From: JAVKFY01 sp040223615
Lineage (GTDB): Bacteria > Pseudomonadota > Alphaproteobacteria > GCA-2731375
DNA length: 64,000 nucleotides
Assembly: GCA_040223615.1 (NCBI GenBank)
Contig: JAVKFY010000061.1
Coordinates: 62,001 to 126,000, forward strand
Direction of reading: 5' to 3'
The notes under the pieces are model-generated. The model saw only the letters and a program-made list of their open reading frames with translations, made no database searches and was not told the origin of the DNA. Positions 6,950 to 16,270 of this stretch are shown in pieces (positions within the stretch are counted from its first letter, which is position 1; each line of letters opens with the position of its first letter). Made by a program: the position numbers and the translations under genes.

Positions 6950-8308
6950 TCAATCTTCGCGGAAGCTGCGGCGAACCGAGTCGAGCAGCGGTTCTATCAA
7001 GTAATTCAACAGCGTACGCTCGCCGGTCTTGATCAGCACTTCGGCCGGCATGCCGGCGCTGAGCGGCACGCCCTCGGGCAACGTGGCCAGCCCGTCGGGG
7101 TCGACCTCGATCCGGGCCAGGAAGTAGCGCTGGCCGGTGGCCTGGTCGAGGATGCTGTCGGCGGAGACCTGGCGCACGATGCCGCCGATCTGCGGCAGGC
7201 TGCGCTGGCGGTAGGCCAAAAGATGAACGCGCGCCTCCAGGCCGGGCCGCACCACGTCGATATCGAGCGGCGAGACCCGGGCGTCGACCAGCAACTCGTC
7301 GCGGATCGGCACGATATCGAGGATCGGCTCGCCCGGCCCGACCACGCCGCCAGAGGTCTTGAAACGCAATTCGACAACCCGTCCGTCGACCGGCGCGACG
7401 ACCTCGGTGCGGCGCAGCACGTCGCGACTGGCCAGCAGGCGTTCCTGCATGGCCAGCAGTTCGGTTCGCACCCTGGTGATCTCGGCGGCGATTTCGTCCT
7501 GCCGCGCGGTCTCCAGGTTGACGATCTCCAGCTTGGCCTGATCGATGGTCTGCCGCGCGCGGGCGATGTCGCCCATATGCTCCGCCCGCTCGCCCTCGAT
7601 CTGGGCTTCGCGCCGCTGTAGCGCGAGCAGCCGCGGCTTGCGCTCGTAGCCGCGCTTCAGCAGGTCGGCGACCTGTACGATTTCGTCCTTGATCAACGCC
7701 ACTTCACGGTCGCGCGCCTTGATCTGGTCGCGCAGGCCGGTGATCTGCGCGCCGAGCTGGCGGATTTGCTGGCCGAGGATCGCCTTTCGCTCCTCAAGCG
7801 ACTGTTTCCGCACGGTAAAGAACTGTCGCTGGCCCTGCACGAGATCGGCGATCTGGGGTCGCGCCTGCGCCCGCGCCAGCAGGTCTTCGGGGAACACCAG
7901 CGAATCGGCGCCGATCTGCTCGGCCGAGAGCCGCGCATAGTGCGCCGCCAGCGCGTCATGCTGGGTCTGCAACAGGTCGTAGCCGGCCCGCGCCTGGGTA
8001 TCCTCCAGCACCACCAGCACATCGCCGGTCTTCACCATCTCGTCGTTCTTCACCCGGATGTCGCGGATGATGCCGCCCTCCAGGTGCTGCACGGTCTTGC
8101 GGCTGCCGTCCGGGCTGACGATGCCCGGTGCGATCGCGGCGCTGGCCAGCGGCGCCAGGGCGGCCCAGCCGCCGAAGCCGACGAAGAACACGCCGACGAC
8201 CACCGTGCCGGCGATGATCACCGGGCGCAGGTCGCGCCACAGCGCGGCACGGTCGACGCCAACGGTCCCGTCGGGCTCGGAAAGCTGGGCCATCGGGCGA
8301 CGAGCCAT
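6950..8308 (-). CDS. Type I secretion membrane-fusion protein (HlyD/PrtE family)
   Basis: A 452-residue periplasmic adaptor linking the inner-membrane ABC exporter to an outer-membrane channel. It has one N-terminal membrane segment (VIIAGTVVVGVFFVGFGGWA), the biotinyl-like strand GSRKTVQHLEGGIIRDIRVK, long coiled-coil helices (about 110-290), and the second lipoyl half (VVAPVDGRVVELRF). The C-terminal end, LLDSVRRSFRED, is typical of PrtE/HlyD proteins. Its ATG lies four bases after the stop of the ABC gene, and the sequence GAGGTAG around that stop serves as the ribosome site, so the two are translationally coupled. Confidence 0.95.
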   Translation of the reverse strand: MARRPMAQLSEPDGTVGVDRAALWRDLRPVIIAGTVVVGVFFVGFGGWAALAPLASAAIAPGIVSPDGSRKTVQHLEGGIIRDIRVKNDEMVKTGDVLVVLEDTQARAGYDLLQTQHDALAAHYARLSAEQIGADSLVFPEDLLARAQARPQIADLVQGQRQFFTVRKQSLEERKAILGQQIRQLGAQITGLRDQIKARDREVALIKDEIVQVADLLKRGYERKPRLLALQRREAQIEGERAEHMGDIARARQTIDQAKLEIVNLETARQDEIAAEITRVRTELLAMQERLLASRDVLRRTEVVAPVDGRVVELRFKTSGGVVGPGEPILDIVPIRDELLVDARVSPLDIDVVRPGLEARVHLLAYRQRSLPQIGGIVRQVSADSILDQATGQRYFLARIEVDPDGLATLPEGVPLSAGMPAEVLIKTGERTLLNYLIEPLLDSVRRSFRED

Positions 8309-8312
8309 GGCG

Positions 8313-10046
8313 CTACCTCACCTGCTGCAAGTGCGGCGCGCGGGCGCCGAACCGCTTGATGACGTCATCGTAGGTGCCGGTCATCTCCACCGCGCCGTCG
8401 CGCAGCACCAGGATCTTGTCGGCGTCCTGCAACAGGCTCGGCCGGTGCGCCACCAGCACCACCGTGGTGCCCTGCTGCTTGACCTTGGCGATGGCGCGCA
8501 GCAGCGCCGCCTCGCCGTCCTGGTCCAGGTTGGCGTTGGGTTCGTCCAGCACAAGCAGCTTCGGACCGGCGAACAGCGCCCGGGCGAGGCCGATGCGCTG
8601 GCGCTGGCCACCCGACAGATTGGCGCCATTCTCGCCGATCTGGGTGTCGTAGTTGTCCGGCAGGCGCAAGATCATGTCATGCACGTCCGCGAGCATCGCC
8701 GCCGCGACCACCTGCTCGTCCAGCGACTTGGGATCGTCGCCCGGCGGCGCCATGCGGGCGATATTCTCGCGCACGCTGCCGGTGAACAGTTCGACGTCCT
8801 GAGGCAGGTAGCCGACATGGCGGCCGAAATCGACCCGGTCCCAGCCATACACGTCGGCGCCGTCCAGCCGCACGTGCCCGGCCGACGGCGGCCAGATGCC
8901 GACGATCAGCTTGCACAGGGTGCTCTTGCCGGCCGCCGACGGGCCGATCACGCCCAGCACGGTGCCCGGCTCGGCGTCGACGGAAACCTGTTTCAGCACC
9001 GGCTCGCGCCCGCCCGGCGGCACGAAGCTCAGCCGTTCCACGGCCAGCCGGCCGGTCGGAGTCGGCAACTGGATCGTCGGCGGGTTCGGCGGCAGCGCGT
9101 CGAACAGCTTCTGCAGCCGCTGGTGGCTGGAACGCGCGGCGGCCAGCTCGCGCCAGGCACCGATGGCCTGCTCGATCGGCGCCAGGGCACGGCCGAGCAG
9201 GATCGAGCCGGCGATCATGCCGCCGGCGGTAAGCTCGCCCCGCAGCACCAGCAAGGCACCCAGGCCCAGGATGCCGACCTGCACGAACAGCCGCACGAAG
9301 CGCGAGATGCCGACGATGGCGCCGACCCGGTCGGCGGCCTGCTGCTGGTGCCGCAGCACGTCGTCATTGGCGCGTCCCCAGCGGCCCAGCATCGCCGGCA
9401 GCATGCCCATGGCGCGGATCACGTCGGCGTTGCGCATCGCCGTCTCGGCCGAGCGGTAGACGTTGACCAGGCCGGCATTGGCGGCGCGGTGCGGCTTGCG
9501 GATCGCCATCTCGTTGGCGACGGCGAGAATGAACAGGATCACGGCACTGGCCAGCGCCAGCACGCCGAGCCACCAGTGCATGTACCAGATGACCGCGATA
9601 AAGGCCGGGGTCCAGGGGACATCGAAGATCGGCCGCACCCCGTCGCGCAGGAACGAGCGCACCTGGCCCAGGTCGCGCAGCATCTGCGCGCCCGGATTCT
9701 GTCCGGCCAGCGACAGATCGACACTGCCGGCCAGCACGGTGCCGGAGAGCTGGCGCTCAAGCCAGCTCGAGATCCGGCTCAGCGAGGCGGCGCGCACGAT
9801 CTCCAGCGCGCCCAGCACCGCCAGCGCCAGGCAGGCGATCACGGTCAGGTAGATCAGCGTCTCGCGCACGCCGCTCGACAGCACTCGGTCATAGACCTGC
9901 AGCATGTAGATCGGCGTCACCAGGTAGAGCGCGTTCAGAAAGAAGCTGAACACCGCGACCACGGCGATGGCGCCCCTCACCTTGGTGAGGGCGTCGGTCA
10001 GCGGGCTCTTGCCTGCCGGTGTTCCTGTGTTCTGTTGTGCCGCCAT
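8313..10046 (-). CDS. Type I secretion ABC permease/ATPase (PrtD family)
   Basis: A 577-residue half-transporter that exports unfolded RTX proteins across the inner membrane. About six membrane helices occupy residues 25-300 (FFLNALYLVTPIYMLQVYDRV is typical of PrtD). The nucleotide-binding domain has Walker A GPSAAGKST near 370, signature LSGGQRQRI near 475 and Walker B LLVLDEPN near 497. The ATG at 10046 is preferred over a TTG at 10082. It forms an operon with the fusion protein downstream. Its substrates are probably the RTX proteins at 4431 and 29736-33641. No dedicated TolC-type partner is adjacent. Confidence 0.95.
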   Translation of the reverse strand: MAAQQNTGTPAGKSPLTDALTKVRGAIAVVAVFSFFLNALYLVTPIYMLQVYDRVLSSGVRETLIYLTVIACLALAVLGALEIVRAASLSRISSWLERQLSGTVLAGSVDLSLAGQNPGAQMLRDLGQVRSFLRDGVRPIFDVPWTPAFIAVIWYMHWWLGVLALASAVILFILAVANEMAIRKPHRAANAGLVNVYRSAETAMRNADVIRAMGMLPAMLGRWGRANDDVLRHQQQAADRVGAIVGISRFVRLFVQVGILGLGALLVLRGELTAGGMIAGSILLGRALAPIEQAIGAWRELAAARSSHQRLQKLFDALPPNPPTIQLPTPTGRLAVERLSFVPPGGREPVLKQVSVDAEPGTVLGVIGPSAAGKSTLCKLIVGIWPPSAGHVRLDGADVYGWDRVDFGRHVGYLPQDVELFTGSVRENIARMAPPGDDPKSLDEQVVAAAMLADVHDMILRLPDNYDTQIGENGANLSGGQRQRIGLARALFAGPKLLVLDEPNANLDQDGEAALLRAIAKVKQQGTTVVLVAHRPSLLQDADKILVLRDGAVEMTGTYDDVIKRFGARAPHLQQVR

Positions 10047-10105
10047 GATCCGTTGCCAAGTTCCAGCGGTATGGTTAAGCAACCCTTAGGCCAGTTGCAT
10101 TCGCG

Positions 10106-11311
10106 CTATGATTTCCAGTTCGTATCGCTTTCGTATCCGCCGGCGATGAGCAGGTCGCCGTAGAGTGCCTTGCAGGCCGCCGTAAGCTTCGGCGTGAAGT
10201 GGCGGCGCCAGTCGCCCGCCTCGCCACGCCGCTCGTGCGCGCTGGTGTCTTCGTCGCCCCGCGCCCGGCCGCCGGTCAGCGCCTCGAAGCGGCAACTCTC
10301 GACCACCCCGGCCACAGTCTTCGCGCTCAGCGGCAAGCCCGCATAGTCGGTGAACAACGGCACCAGCCGATCGACATCCGCCTCCAGCAGGTCCTTGTAA
10401 CGCAACAAGGGTACGCCGGCCCCCAGCCACGACCACTGAATATCGGCACACGCCGGCAGAAACCGCTCCAGCAGATACATCAGTCCCTGCTCGCGGTCCA
10501 TCGCGGCGAGCCGCGCCCGGTTGATGCGGATATCCTCCGACCAGTGCGTCGGGTGACTGTAGGCCTGCGAGAAATAGGCCGACACCAGCGCGTCGCGCAG
10601 GTCGCGGATCACCACGAAGGGCCGCGCCCGGCCGGTGGGCAGCCGCAGGGTGTCGTACTGCCGCCGGGTCAGGTAGAGCGTCGGGTAGAGCCGGCCGGCG
10701 GCGATCTCGGCGCCGATCATCTGCTGCGGCGCGAACGGCGGCGCGACGCGCGCCTCGGCGACGTCATGCTCGGCTTCCAGCGCCGCCGCCAGGCCCATGA
10801 TGATCTTGTGCAGCCACTGCGAACCGGCTTTCCAGTGCGTCAGGTGCAGCAACGCCGGCCAGTCGCCGATCGGCGCCAGCGGCGCGGGTGGCGCGGGCGT
10901 CTCCGGCGCCACTTCCGGCATCGCCTCGGCGCGAAGCGTCCCGTTTGCGCACAACGCACCGCCCGCGCCCGGCAGCCGCACCAGCGCCAGCGCGTTGACC
11001 GCCCGCAGGCACGCCCGGCCGCCGTCGCGCAGCACGAAGCTCACGTAGTAGTCGCCCGGCACCTCCCCGAGGTCGACCTCGCCGGTCGCGGACATGGCCT
11101 GTCCGGGTTCGATGCGACCAACGCCCTGGATCGCGTCGGCCAGCACCAGCCGGCCGGTGTGCGCGCGCAGCTCCAGGTCGACGCTCGGCCGCGCCAGCGC
11201 TCTATCGGCCGCGAACCGCGCCTCAAACCGTACTTTCTCGCCCGCCACGACCCCGCGCGCGTCGGCCGAGGCGCCGAGCAGGCGGCAATGCCCGTCGGCC
11301 AGCACCGTCAT
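10106..11311 (-). CDS. Sulfotransferase with N-terminal Wzt-C-like domain
   Basis: A 401-residue fusion. Residues 1-112 form a beta-sandwich like the C-terminal glycan-binding domain of Wzt: VVAGEKVRFEARF, then VDLELRAHTGRLVLAD, then GDYYVSFVLRDGG. After a Pro/Ala-rich linker (130-148) comes a PAPS-dependent sulfotransferase, with the 5'-phosphosulfate loop THWKAGSQW (158-166) and the 3'-phosphate-binding segment VVIRDLRDALVSAY (about 233-246). RRGEAGDWRRHFT is also family-typical. The start overlaps the stop of the upstream sulfotransferase by four bases, so they are one operon. It probably sulfates a surface glycan; the Wzt-C-like part may hold that glycan. Confidence 0.85.
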   Translation of the reverse strand: MTVLADGHCRLLGASADARGVVAGEKVRFEARFAADRALARPSVDLELRAHTGRLVLADAIQGVGRIEPGQAMSATGEVDLGEVPGDYYVSFVLRDGGRACLRAVNALALVRLPGAGGALCANGTLRAEAMPEVAPETPAPPAPLAPIGDWPALLHLTHWKAGSQWLHKIIMGLAAALEAEHDVAEARVAPPFAPQQMIGAEIAAGRLYPTLYLTRRQYDTLRLPTGRARPFVVIRDLRDALVSAYFSQAYSHPTHWSEDIRINRARLAAMDREQGLMYLLERFLPACADIQWSWLGAGVPLLRYKDLLEADVDRLVPLFTDYAGLPLSAKTVAGVVESCRFEALTGGRARGDEDTSAHERRGEAGDWRRHFTPKLTAACKALYGDLLIAGGYESDTNWKS

Positions 11312-12153
11312 CGCCGCGCCAGCTCGCCGGCCGCGCGGTAGAGCTCGCCGGTCTCGGCCTCGATCCTCGCCAGCATGTCCGGACTGAAGGTGCGCGCGCC
11401 CTCGCCGATCTCGCCGCGCCGGGCCAGTTCCGGCAACGTGGCGCCCGGCGGCAGTTGCGTACGCCGGTACTCGTCCTCGACCGCACGCCGGTTGTCGAAG
11501 GCATGGTTCGCCACCGCCCGCTGCAGCACCGCGTCGGGCGGCGCCAGGCCGGCGAATTCAGCGATCCGGGCCAGCGATTGCACCGGCCGGGCATGGAAAT
11601 CCTCGTAGCCGAGCACCACCATGCGGTCCGGCGCCGCCGCCGCCCGGTCCACGAAATGGCGCATGTAGCCGGTCCACGCCGGCAGGATCTGTTCGGCGAA
11701 GTGGTCCGGGCCGTCCTTGGTCCAGCGGTGCCCGAAGGTGGACCGGAAGTGGTAGTAGCTGACGAATACATCGGCAGGCCTGCGGTACAGCAGGATCACC
11801 TTGTTGTCCGGCGCGCGGACCAGATGATGCGTCTTCACGATCAGGTAGGCGGGTCCGACACCTGCCAGCAGGTGCGGCCGGTATTTGTACGATTCCGCGA
11901 TGTCGTCGGAATAGATGCCCGGCGTGACCACCGAGATGTCGACCGGCAGGCGCGGCCCTGTCTTCATGCCGGCGAGCTGCTCCAGCACGTCGGCCAGCAT
12001 GGTGCGGACCCAGTCGTTGCCGGAGCGCGGAAACGAGGCCAGGAAGATGTCGTTCGCGTCGAGCAGCCGCAGGTTGGGAAAGAACAGGCTGCGTTCTTTC
12101 TCCAGGAAATCCGCGACCGTGCGCGCGCCGCTCTCATACTGGTCCAGCGGCAT
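11308..12153 (-). CDS. Sulfotransferase
   Basis: A 281-residue PAPS-dependent sulfotransferase. The 5'-phosphosulfate-binding loop is ASFPRSGNDW (39-48) and the 3'-phosphate segment is VILLYRRPADVFVSYY (about 119-134). The open frame continues far upstream, but the real start is the ATG at 12153, behind AAGGGA. The region beyond it is antisense to the methyltransferase at 12289. It is a close paralogue of the sulfotransferase at 28862 (shared PRSGNDW, PGIY, VVKTH-type blocks). The acceptor is unknown; the neighbouring glycosyltransferases point to a polysaccharide. Confidence 0.9.
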   Translation of the reverse strand: MPLDQYESGARTVADFLEKERSLFFPNLRLLDANDIFLASFPRSGNDWVRTMLADVLEQLAGMKTGPRLPVDISVVTPGIYSDDIAESYKYRPHLLAGVGPAYLIVKTHHLVRAPDNKVILLYRRPADVFVSYYHFRSTFGHRWTKDGPDHFAEQILPAWTGYMRHFVDRAAAAPDRMVVLGYEDFHARPVQSLARIAEFAGLAPPDAVLQRAVANHAFDNRRAVEDEYRRTQLPPGATLPELARRGEIGEGARTFSPDMLARIEAETGELYRAAGELARR

Positions 12154-12288
12154 CGCCGTTCCCTTGTGTCGTCGGCGCAGGCGTAGCCCAGCCGATCCCG
12201 GTTGTCGAGCCGGTAGCGTCACCTGTGCCAACGCTGGAAACGGTTGCCGCAATGCACTAGGGTCCGCGCCGGAAACCCTTGATTTGGC

Positions 12289-13281
12289 ATGCAAAGGCCC
12301 TTGGTGCTGCTGACCCGTCCGAAGTGGCCGGCCAACCCCGCCGCCAGCACGCAGGCAGCGCCCGCCTGCGTCGTCTGCGGCGGCACCGATTGGCGCGTGC
12401 TGCATCGCGGCCTCAATGACCCGCGCAGCCCCGACGCCGGCCCGCACGACGTGATGGCCTGCCAATCCTGCGGCGCCGGACGCACCTGGCCGCCGCCGAG
12501 TGCCGCCGAACTCGCCAGCCTGTACGAAACCACCTACGCGCCCGGCCTGGTCCCGGACCTGGAGGCCATCGCCGAGGCCACGGCAGCCCTGAAGGCCGAT
12601 CACGACGGCCCCGCCCCGTGGTGGCGCCGGCTGAACGCCACCGACGTGCCGGCGTTGCTGCACCTGTCGCCGACCGCCGGCGAGCTGCCGCAAGACGGCA
12701 CCGCCCTGGATGTCGGCGCGCACAATGGCGAGACCCTGGCCTGGCTCGCCGCCGCCGGCTTCGACGTGGCAGGCCTGGAGCCGAACCCGGCATCGGCCCG
12801 CGCCGCCGCCGACCTGGGCTTCGAGATCCGCCAGGAAGCGCTCGAAACCGCCAATCTGCCGGCTGCTCGCTACGACCTGGTGACGTTGTCCTGCGTCATC
12901 GAGCATTTGCCCGACCCGGCGGAAGCGCTGCGCAAGCTCTATGCCGCGCTGAAGCCCGGCGGCCGGCTGCTGTTGACCACGCACAACCTGGCCAGCCCCT
13001 GGCGGCGCGTGTTCGGGCGGCGCTGGATCAACTGGCACCCGCCGTTCCACCTGCACCATTTCGATGCCAAGGCGCTGTGCCGGCTGGCCGCGACCAACGG
13101 CTATCGCGTCCGCCACGTCGAGAGCCGCACGCCGGTCTACTGGCTGGTCTATTCGTGGCGCGGCGAGGACGCGGCACCGCCGCCGCCGCGCAAGCTGATC
13201 CGCCTGGGCTGGCTCGCGCGCCTGATCGACCGCCTGTTCGGCGGCGACTGCCTGATCCTGATCCTGGAGCGTCCGGCGTGA
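12289..13281 (+). CDS. SAM-dependent methyltransferase with zinc-ribbon N-terminus
   Basis: A 330-residue class I methyltransferase. The N-terminus has CVVC (27-30) and CQSC (58-61), a likely zinc ribbon seen in sugar C-methyltransferase-like proteins. The SAM-binding strand is ALDVGAHNGETLAWLAAAG (from about 136), and CVIEHLPDPAEALRKL then LKPGGRLLLTTHN are the typical motifs IV to VI. It starts a plus-strand run of overlapping genes (13278, 14150, 16271, 17147, 18061) that look like one glycan operon. It is divergent from the sulfotransferase at 11308, with 135 bp between. Acceptor unknown. Confidence 0.9.
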   Translation: MQRPLVLLTRPKWPANPAASTQAAPACVVCGGTDWRVLHRGLNDPRSPDAGPHDVMACQSCGAGRTWPPPSAAELASLYETTYAPGLVPDLEAIAEATAALKADHDGPAPWWRRLNATDVPALLHLSPTAGELPQDGTALDVGAHNGETLAWLAAAGFDVAGLEPNPASARAAADLGFEIRQEALETANLPAARYDLVTLSCVIEHLPDPAEALRKLYAALKPGGRLLLTTHNLASPWRRVFGRRWINWHPPFHLHHFDAKALCRLAATNGYRVRHVESRTPVYWLVYSWRGEDAAPPPPRKLIRLGWLARLIDRLFGGDCLILILERPA

Positions 13282-14150
13282 ACGCGGCCAACCAGGCCAA
13301 TGCGGCCGCGGCGGCGACCCAGGAAACCGAGCTGGAGCTGCTCGCCGCCTTCGCCGCCGCCCTGCCGGCCAGACACGTGATCGACGTCGGCGCCGGCCAC
13401 GGCCTGGTGCTGGACCGGCTGCGCCAGGCCGCGCCCGAGGCCCGCTTCGACGCCTTCGAGCCGCTCCCGGCGCACGCCGAAGCCCTGGAAGCGCGGTATT
13501 CAGCCGTTGACAACGTCCAGGTGCACCGTATTGCCATCGACCGCGCCGACGGCGAGGCGCAGCTCCACCTCGCGCGCGGCAACGACGGCGAGCGACAGGC
13601 TTACTTCCACAGCCTGCATCGCTTCGACGACACCGAATCCACCGCCTGGGACGAGACGATCGCCGTGCCGGCACGCACGCTCGGCGGCCTGGTGGAGACG
13701 GAAATCCTGCCGGCGCGCGTGGATATCCTGAAGGTCGATACCGAGGGCCACGACGGCGCGGTGATCGAGGGGCTGGGCGCGCTTGACTGTGCCGTGATCA
13801 TGGTCGAGTACTGGACCGACCTGCCGACGGTGATCGGCCGCTGCCCGTGGCGGCTGGAAGACATGGCCGCCAGCCTGCGCGAACGCGGCTTCGCCGACTA
13901 TGTCTTCATCAAGCGGCACGACGAGTACGAGACGGTGCAGATCAACATCCCCGATTGCGAGCCCGGCGCGTGGGGCAATGTGCTGTTCGTCGCCGGACGC
14001 GCGGCCGGCTGGCTGATGCCGCTGGCCTACCGCGCCGCCGTCGACGCGCAGGCCCGCCTGATCGCGCAGGCCGACGGCTATCATGCGATCTGCCGCGAGC
14101 GCCAGGTGGTGATCGACGAGCTCGCCGCCGCCCTGGAAGCCCGGCGGTGA
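13278..14150 (+). CDS. FkbM-family methyltransferase
   Basis: A 290-residue methyltransferase starting at the GTG that overlaps the previous stop (GTGA at 13278-13281). VIDVGAGHGLVLDRL (from residue 34) is the SAM-binding loop, and RVDILKVDTEGHDGAVIEGL is the FkbM hallmark. FkbM enzymes usually O-methylate hydroxyl groups of sugars or polyketides. It ends TGATG, sharing a base with the start of the next gene, so expression is coupled. Within a polysaccharide locus, sugar O-methylation is the likely role. Confidence 0.9.
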   Translation: MNAANQANAAAAATQETELELLAAFAAALPARHVIDVGAGHGLVLDRLRQAAPEARFDAFEPLPAHAEALEARYSAVDNVQVHRIAIDRADGEAQLHLARGNDGERQAYFHSLHRFDDTESTAWDETIAVPARTLGGLVETEILPARVDILKVDTEGHDGAVIEGLGALDCAVIMVEYWTDLPTVIGRCPWRLEDMAASLRERGFADYVFIKRHDEYETVQINIPDCEPGAWGNVLFVAGRAAGWLMPLAYRAAVDAQARLIAQADGYHAICRERQVVIDELAAALEARR

Positions 14151-16261
14151 TGCGCGCGCAGACCACCGCCGCGACGCCGCCGGCCGGCCGCTTCGCGCTG
14201 TTCGACCAGCCGCCGCCGGAGCCCAGCGAAGCCGCCGCCGCGCTCTACCAGACCTTCGACGCCGTGCGCCAGGCCGCCAACCTCAGCACGGCCGCCTGGG
14301 CCAGGCACCCGACGGTGCGCGAGTACGCCGGCGTGATGTTCTGGTCGATCCGGCGACTGGAATACGGTTTCGCCGCCGACGCACTGGCCGCCATCGAGGC
14401 CGCCAGCGATGCGGCAGGCGGGGGACCGCTCGACATCCTGGACCTCGGCTGCGGCGTGGTGCCGCTGGCCGAATGGGCCGCCGCGCGCGGCCATCGCGTG
14501 GTCGCGCTCGACCCGCTGGTCGACGAGGTGGCGCTGGTCGCCAATGCCGGCACGCCCTACGACAACGGCGTCGGCTATCTGGCGGCGCGCGGCGAGGCCC
14601 TGCCGTTCGCCGATGCCAGCTTCGACGCGGTGCTGTGCGTGTCGGTGCTGGAGCACATGGTGCACGGCCACGACCACATGACGCTGCGCGAGATCGGCCG
14701 GGTGCTGCGCGCGGACGGCTTCCTGGCGCTGACCTTCGACGTCGGCCCGACACGACCGGGCAACGACGCCCGCCGCAACCTCGACCACCCGTTCGATCCG
14801 GCCCAGGCCAAGGCGCTGCTCGCCACCGCCGCCGGCGCCTTTCAGCTCGACGCCGATGCGCTGCCCGCCAACGTCGACAGCCTGGAGTGGAACCAGGTCC
14901 ACGATTTCTGGCGCCGTCAGGCCGAAGCCGACGGCCGCGCCGGGCAGGAACCGCGCGACTACCTGGCCGTCGGCGCCCTGCTGCAACGCCGCGACGACGC
15001 CGTGGCGCCGACCGACGCGGACGCCGTGCGCTGGCAGGTCGAGGCCGCCACGGCGCTCTACCGCCAGGTCGCGCACGCCCGCACCGAGGCCGCCGAACGC
15101 CTCGACGTGATCGAGGAACTGGAACAGGCGGCGAAGGAACGCGAAGCCCGGCTCGACGAACTGCACGCCGCCGAGACCGAGCGACAAGCCCGCGAGGCGG
15201 CACTGGCCGAATCCATCGCGGCCGAACGCGCCACCCTGGCCGAGCGCCAGGCGCTCTACGAAGACCTGAACCGGCAGCTCGAGCTGGCCACGCAACGGCT
15301 GATCGACCTGGAAATCCGGCAGTCGACGCGGATCAGCCGCACCCTGCCCCGCCGCCTCGCCCGGCTGGTCCTGGGGCCGGTGCGCAGCGCCTTGCGCACC
15401 CGGCTGGGCGTGCTGTTCCAGTTCCCGGCGCAGAGCCTGCTGCTGCCGCCGGAATACGCCGCGACGCCGGTGCCGACGACGCAGCCGAAGGTCTCCATCG
15501 TCACCCCGTCCTTCCGTCAGGGCCAGTTCATCGAGCGCACCATGCTGTCGGTGCTCGACCAGAGCTATCCGAACATCCAGTACGTGGTGCAGGACGGCGG
15601 CTCCGACGACGACACCGTGGCGGTCTTGGAGCGCCACGCCGACCGCCTGGCGCACTGGGAATCGGCGCCCGACGACGGCCAGACCGACGCCATCAACAAG
15701 GGCTTCGCCGCCACCGACGGCGAGATCATGGCCTGGCTGAATTCCGACGACACGCTGCTGCCCGGCACCGTCGCCTACGTGGTCGACTATTTCAACCGCC
15801 ACCGCGACGTCGACCTGGTCTACGGCCACCGCGTGATCATCGACGACGCCGACCGCGAGGTCGGCCGCTGGGTGCTGCCGCCGCACAGCGCCAAGGCGCT
15901 GAAGCTGGCCGACTTCGTGCCGCAGGAGACGATGTTCTGGCGTCGGCGCATGTGGGACAAGGTCGGCGGCGTGGACCAGAGCTTCCAGTTCGCGATGGAC
16001 TGGGATTTCCTGTTGCGGGCGCAGGCGGCGGGCTGCCGGATCGTGCGCCTGCCCCGCTTCCTGGCCTGTTTCCGGGCGCACGAGGCGCAGAAGACCGCGG
16101 TCGAGATCGGCGAACGCGGGGCGGAGGAGATGCGCCTGCTGCGCGTGCGCAGTTTTGGTCACGAGCCCAGCCGCGCCGCCGTCGCCGCCCGCCTGCGACC
16201 CTATTTCCTGCACCACGCCGTGCTGCATCTCGGCTACCGGCTCGGGCTGATCCGGTACTAG
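14150..16261 (+). CDS. Fusion: methyltransferase - coiled coil - family 2 glycosyltransferase
   Basis: A 703-residue three-part protein. Residues about 60-280 are a class I methyltransferase (DILDLGCGVVPLAEWAAARG from 95; ALPFADASFDAVLCVSVLEH). Residues about 297-390 are a charged heptad-rich coiled coil (AERLDVIEELEQAAKEREAR). Residues 445-700 are a GT-A glycosyltransferase: KVSIVTPSFRQGQFIERTML, QDGGSDDDT, and the DXD-like NSDDT. The ATG at 14150 overlaps the preceding stop. The arrangement recalls chain-terminating WbdD, where a coiled coil spaces the methyltransferase from the polymerase, but WbdD has a kinase and not this glycosyltransferase; the comparison is inference. Confidence 0.9.
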   Translation: MRAQTTAATPPAGRFALFDQPPPEPSEAAAALYQTFDAVRQAANLSTAAWARHPTVREYAGVMFWSIRRLEYGFAADALAAIEAASDAAGGGPLDILDLGCGVVPLAEWAAARGHRVVALDPLVDEVALVANAGTPYDNGVGYLAARGEALPFADASFDAVLCVSVLEHMVHGHDHMTLREIGRVLRADGFLALTFDVGPTRPGNDARRNLDHPFDPAQAKALLATAAGAFQLDADALPANVDSLEWNQVHDFWRRQAEADGRAGQEPRDYLAVGALLQRRDDAVAPTDADAVRWQVEAATALYRQVAHARTEAAERLDVIEELEQAAKEREARLDELHAAETERQAREAALAESIAAERATLAERQALYEDLNRQLELATQRLIDLEIRQSTRISRTLPRRLARLVLGPVRSALRTRLGVLFQFPAQSLLLPPEYAATPVPTTQPKVSIVTPSFRQGQFIERTMLSVLDQSYPNIQYVVQDGGSDDDTVAVLERHADRLAHWESAPDDGQTDAINKGFAATDGEIMAWLNSDDTLLPGTVAYVVDYFNRHRDVDLVYGHRVIIDDADREVGRWVLPPHSAKALKLADFVPQETMFWRRRMWDKVGGVDQSFQFAMDWDFLLRAQAAGCRIVRLPRFLACFRAHEAQKTAVEIGERGAEEMRLLRVRSFGHEPSRAAVAARLRPYFLHHAVLHLGYRLGLIRY

Positions 16262-16270
16262 GCTAGGGCC

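Noticed and set aside
12154..13674. N-terminal extension of the sulfotransferase at 11308
   Set aside because: The upstream frame is antisense to the methyltransferase genes, has no family-like sequence, and an ATG with a ribosome site starts the real protein at 12153.
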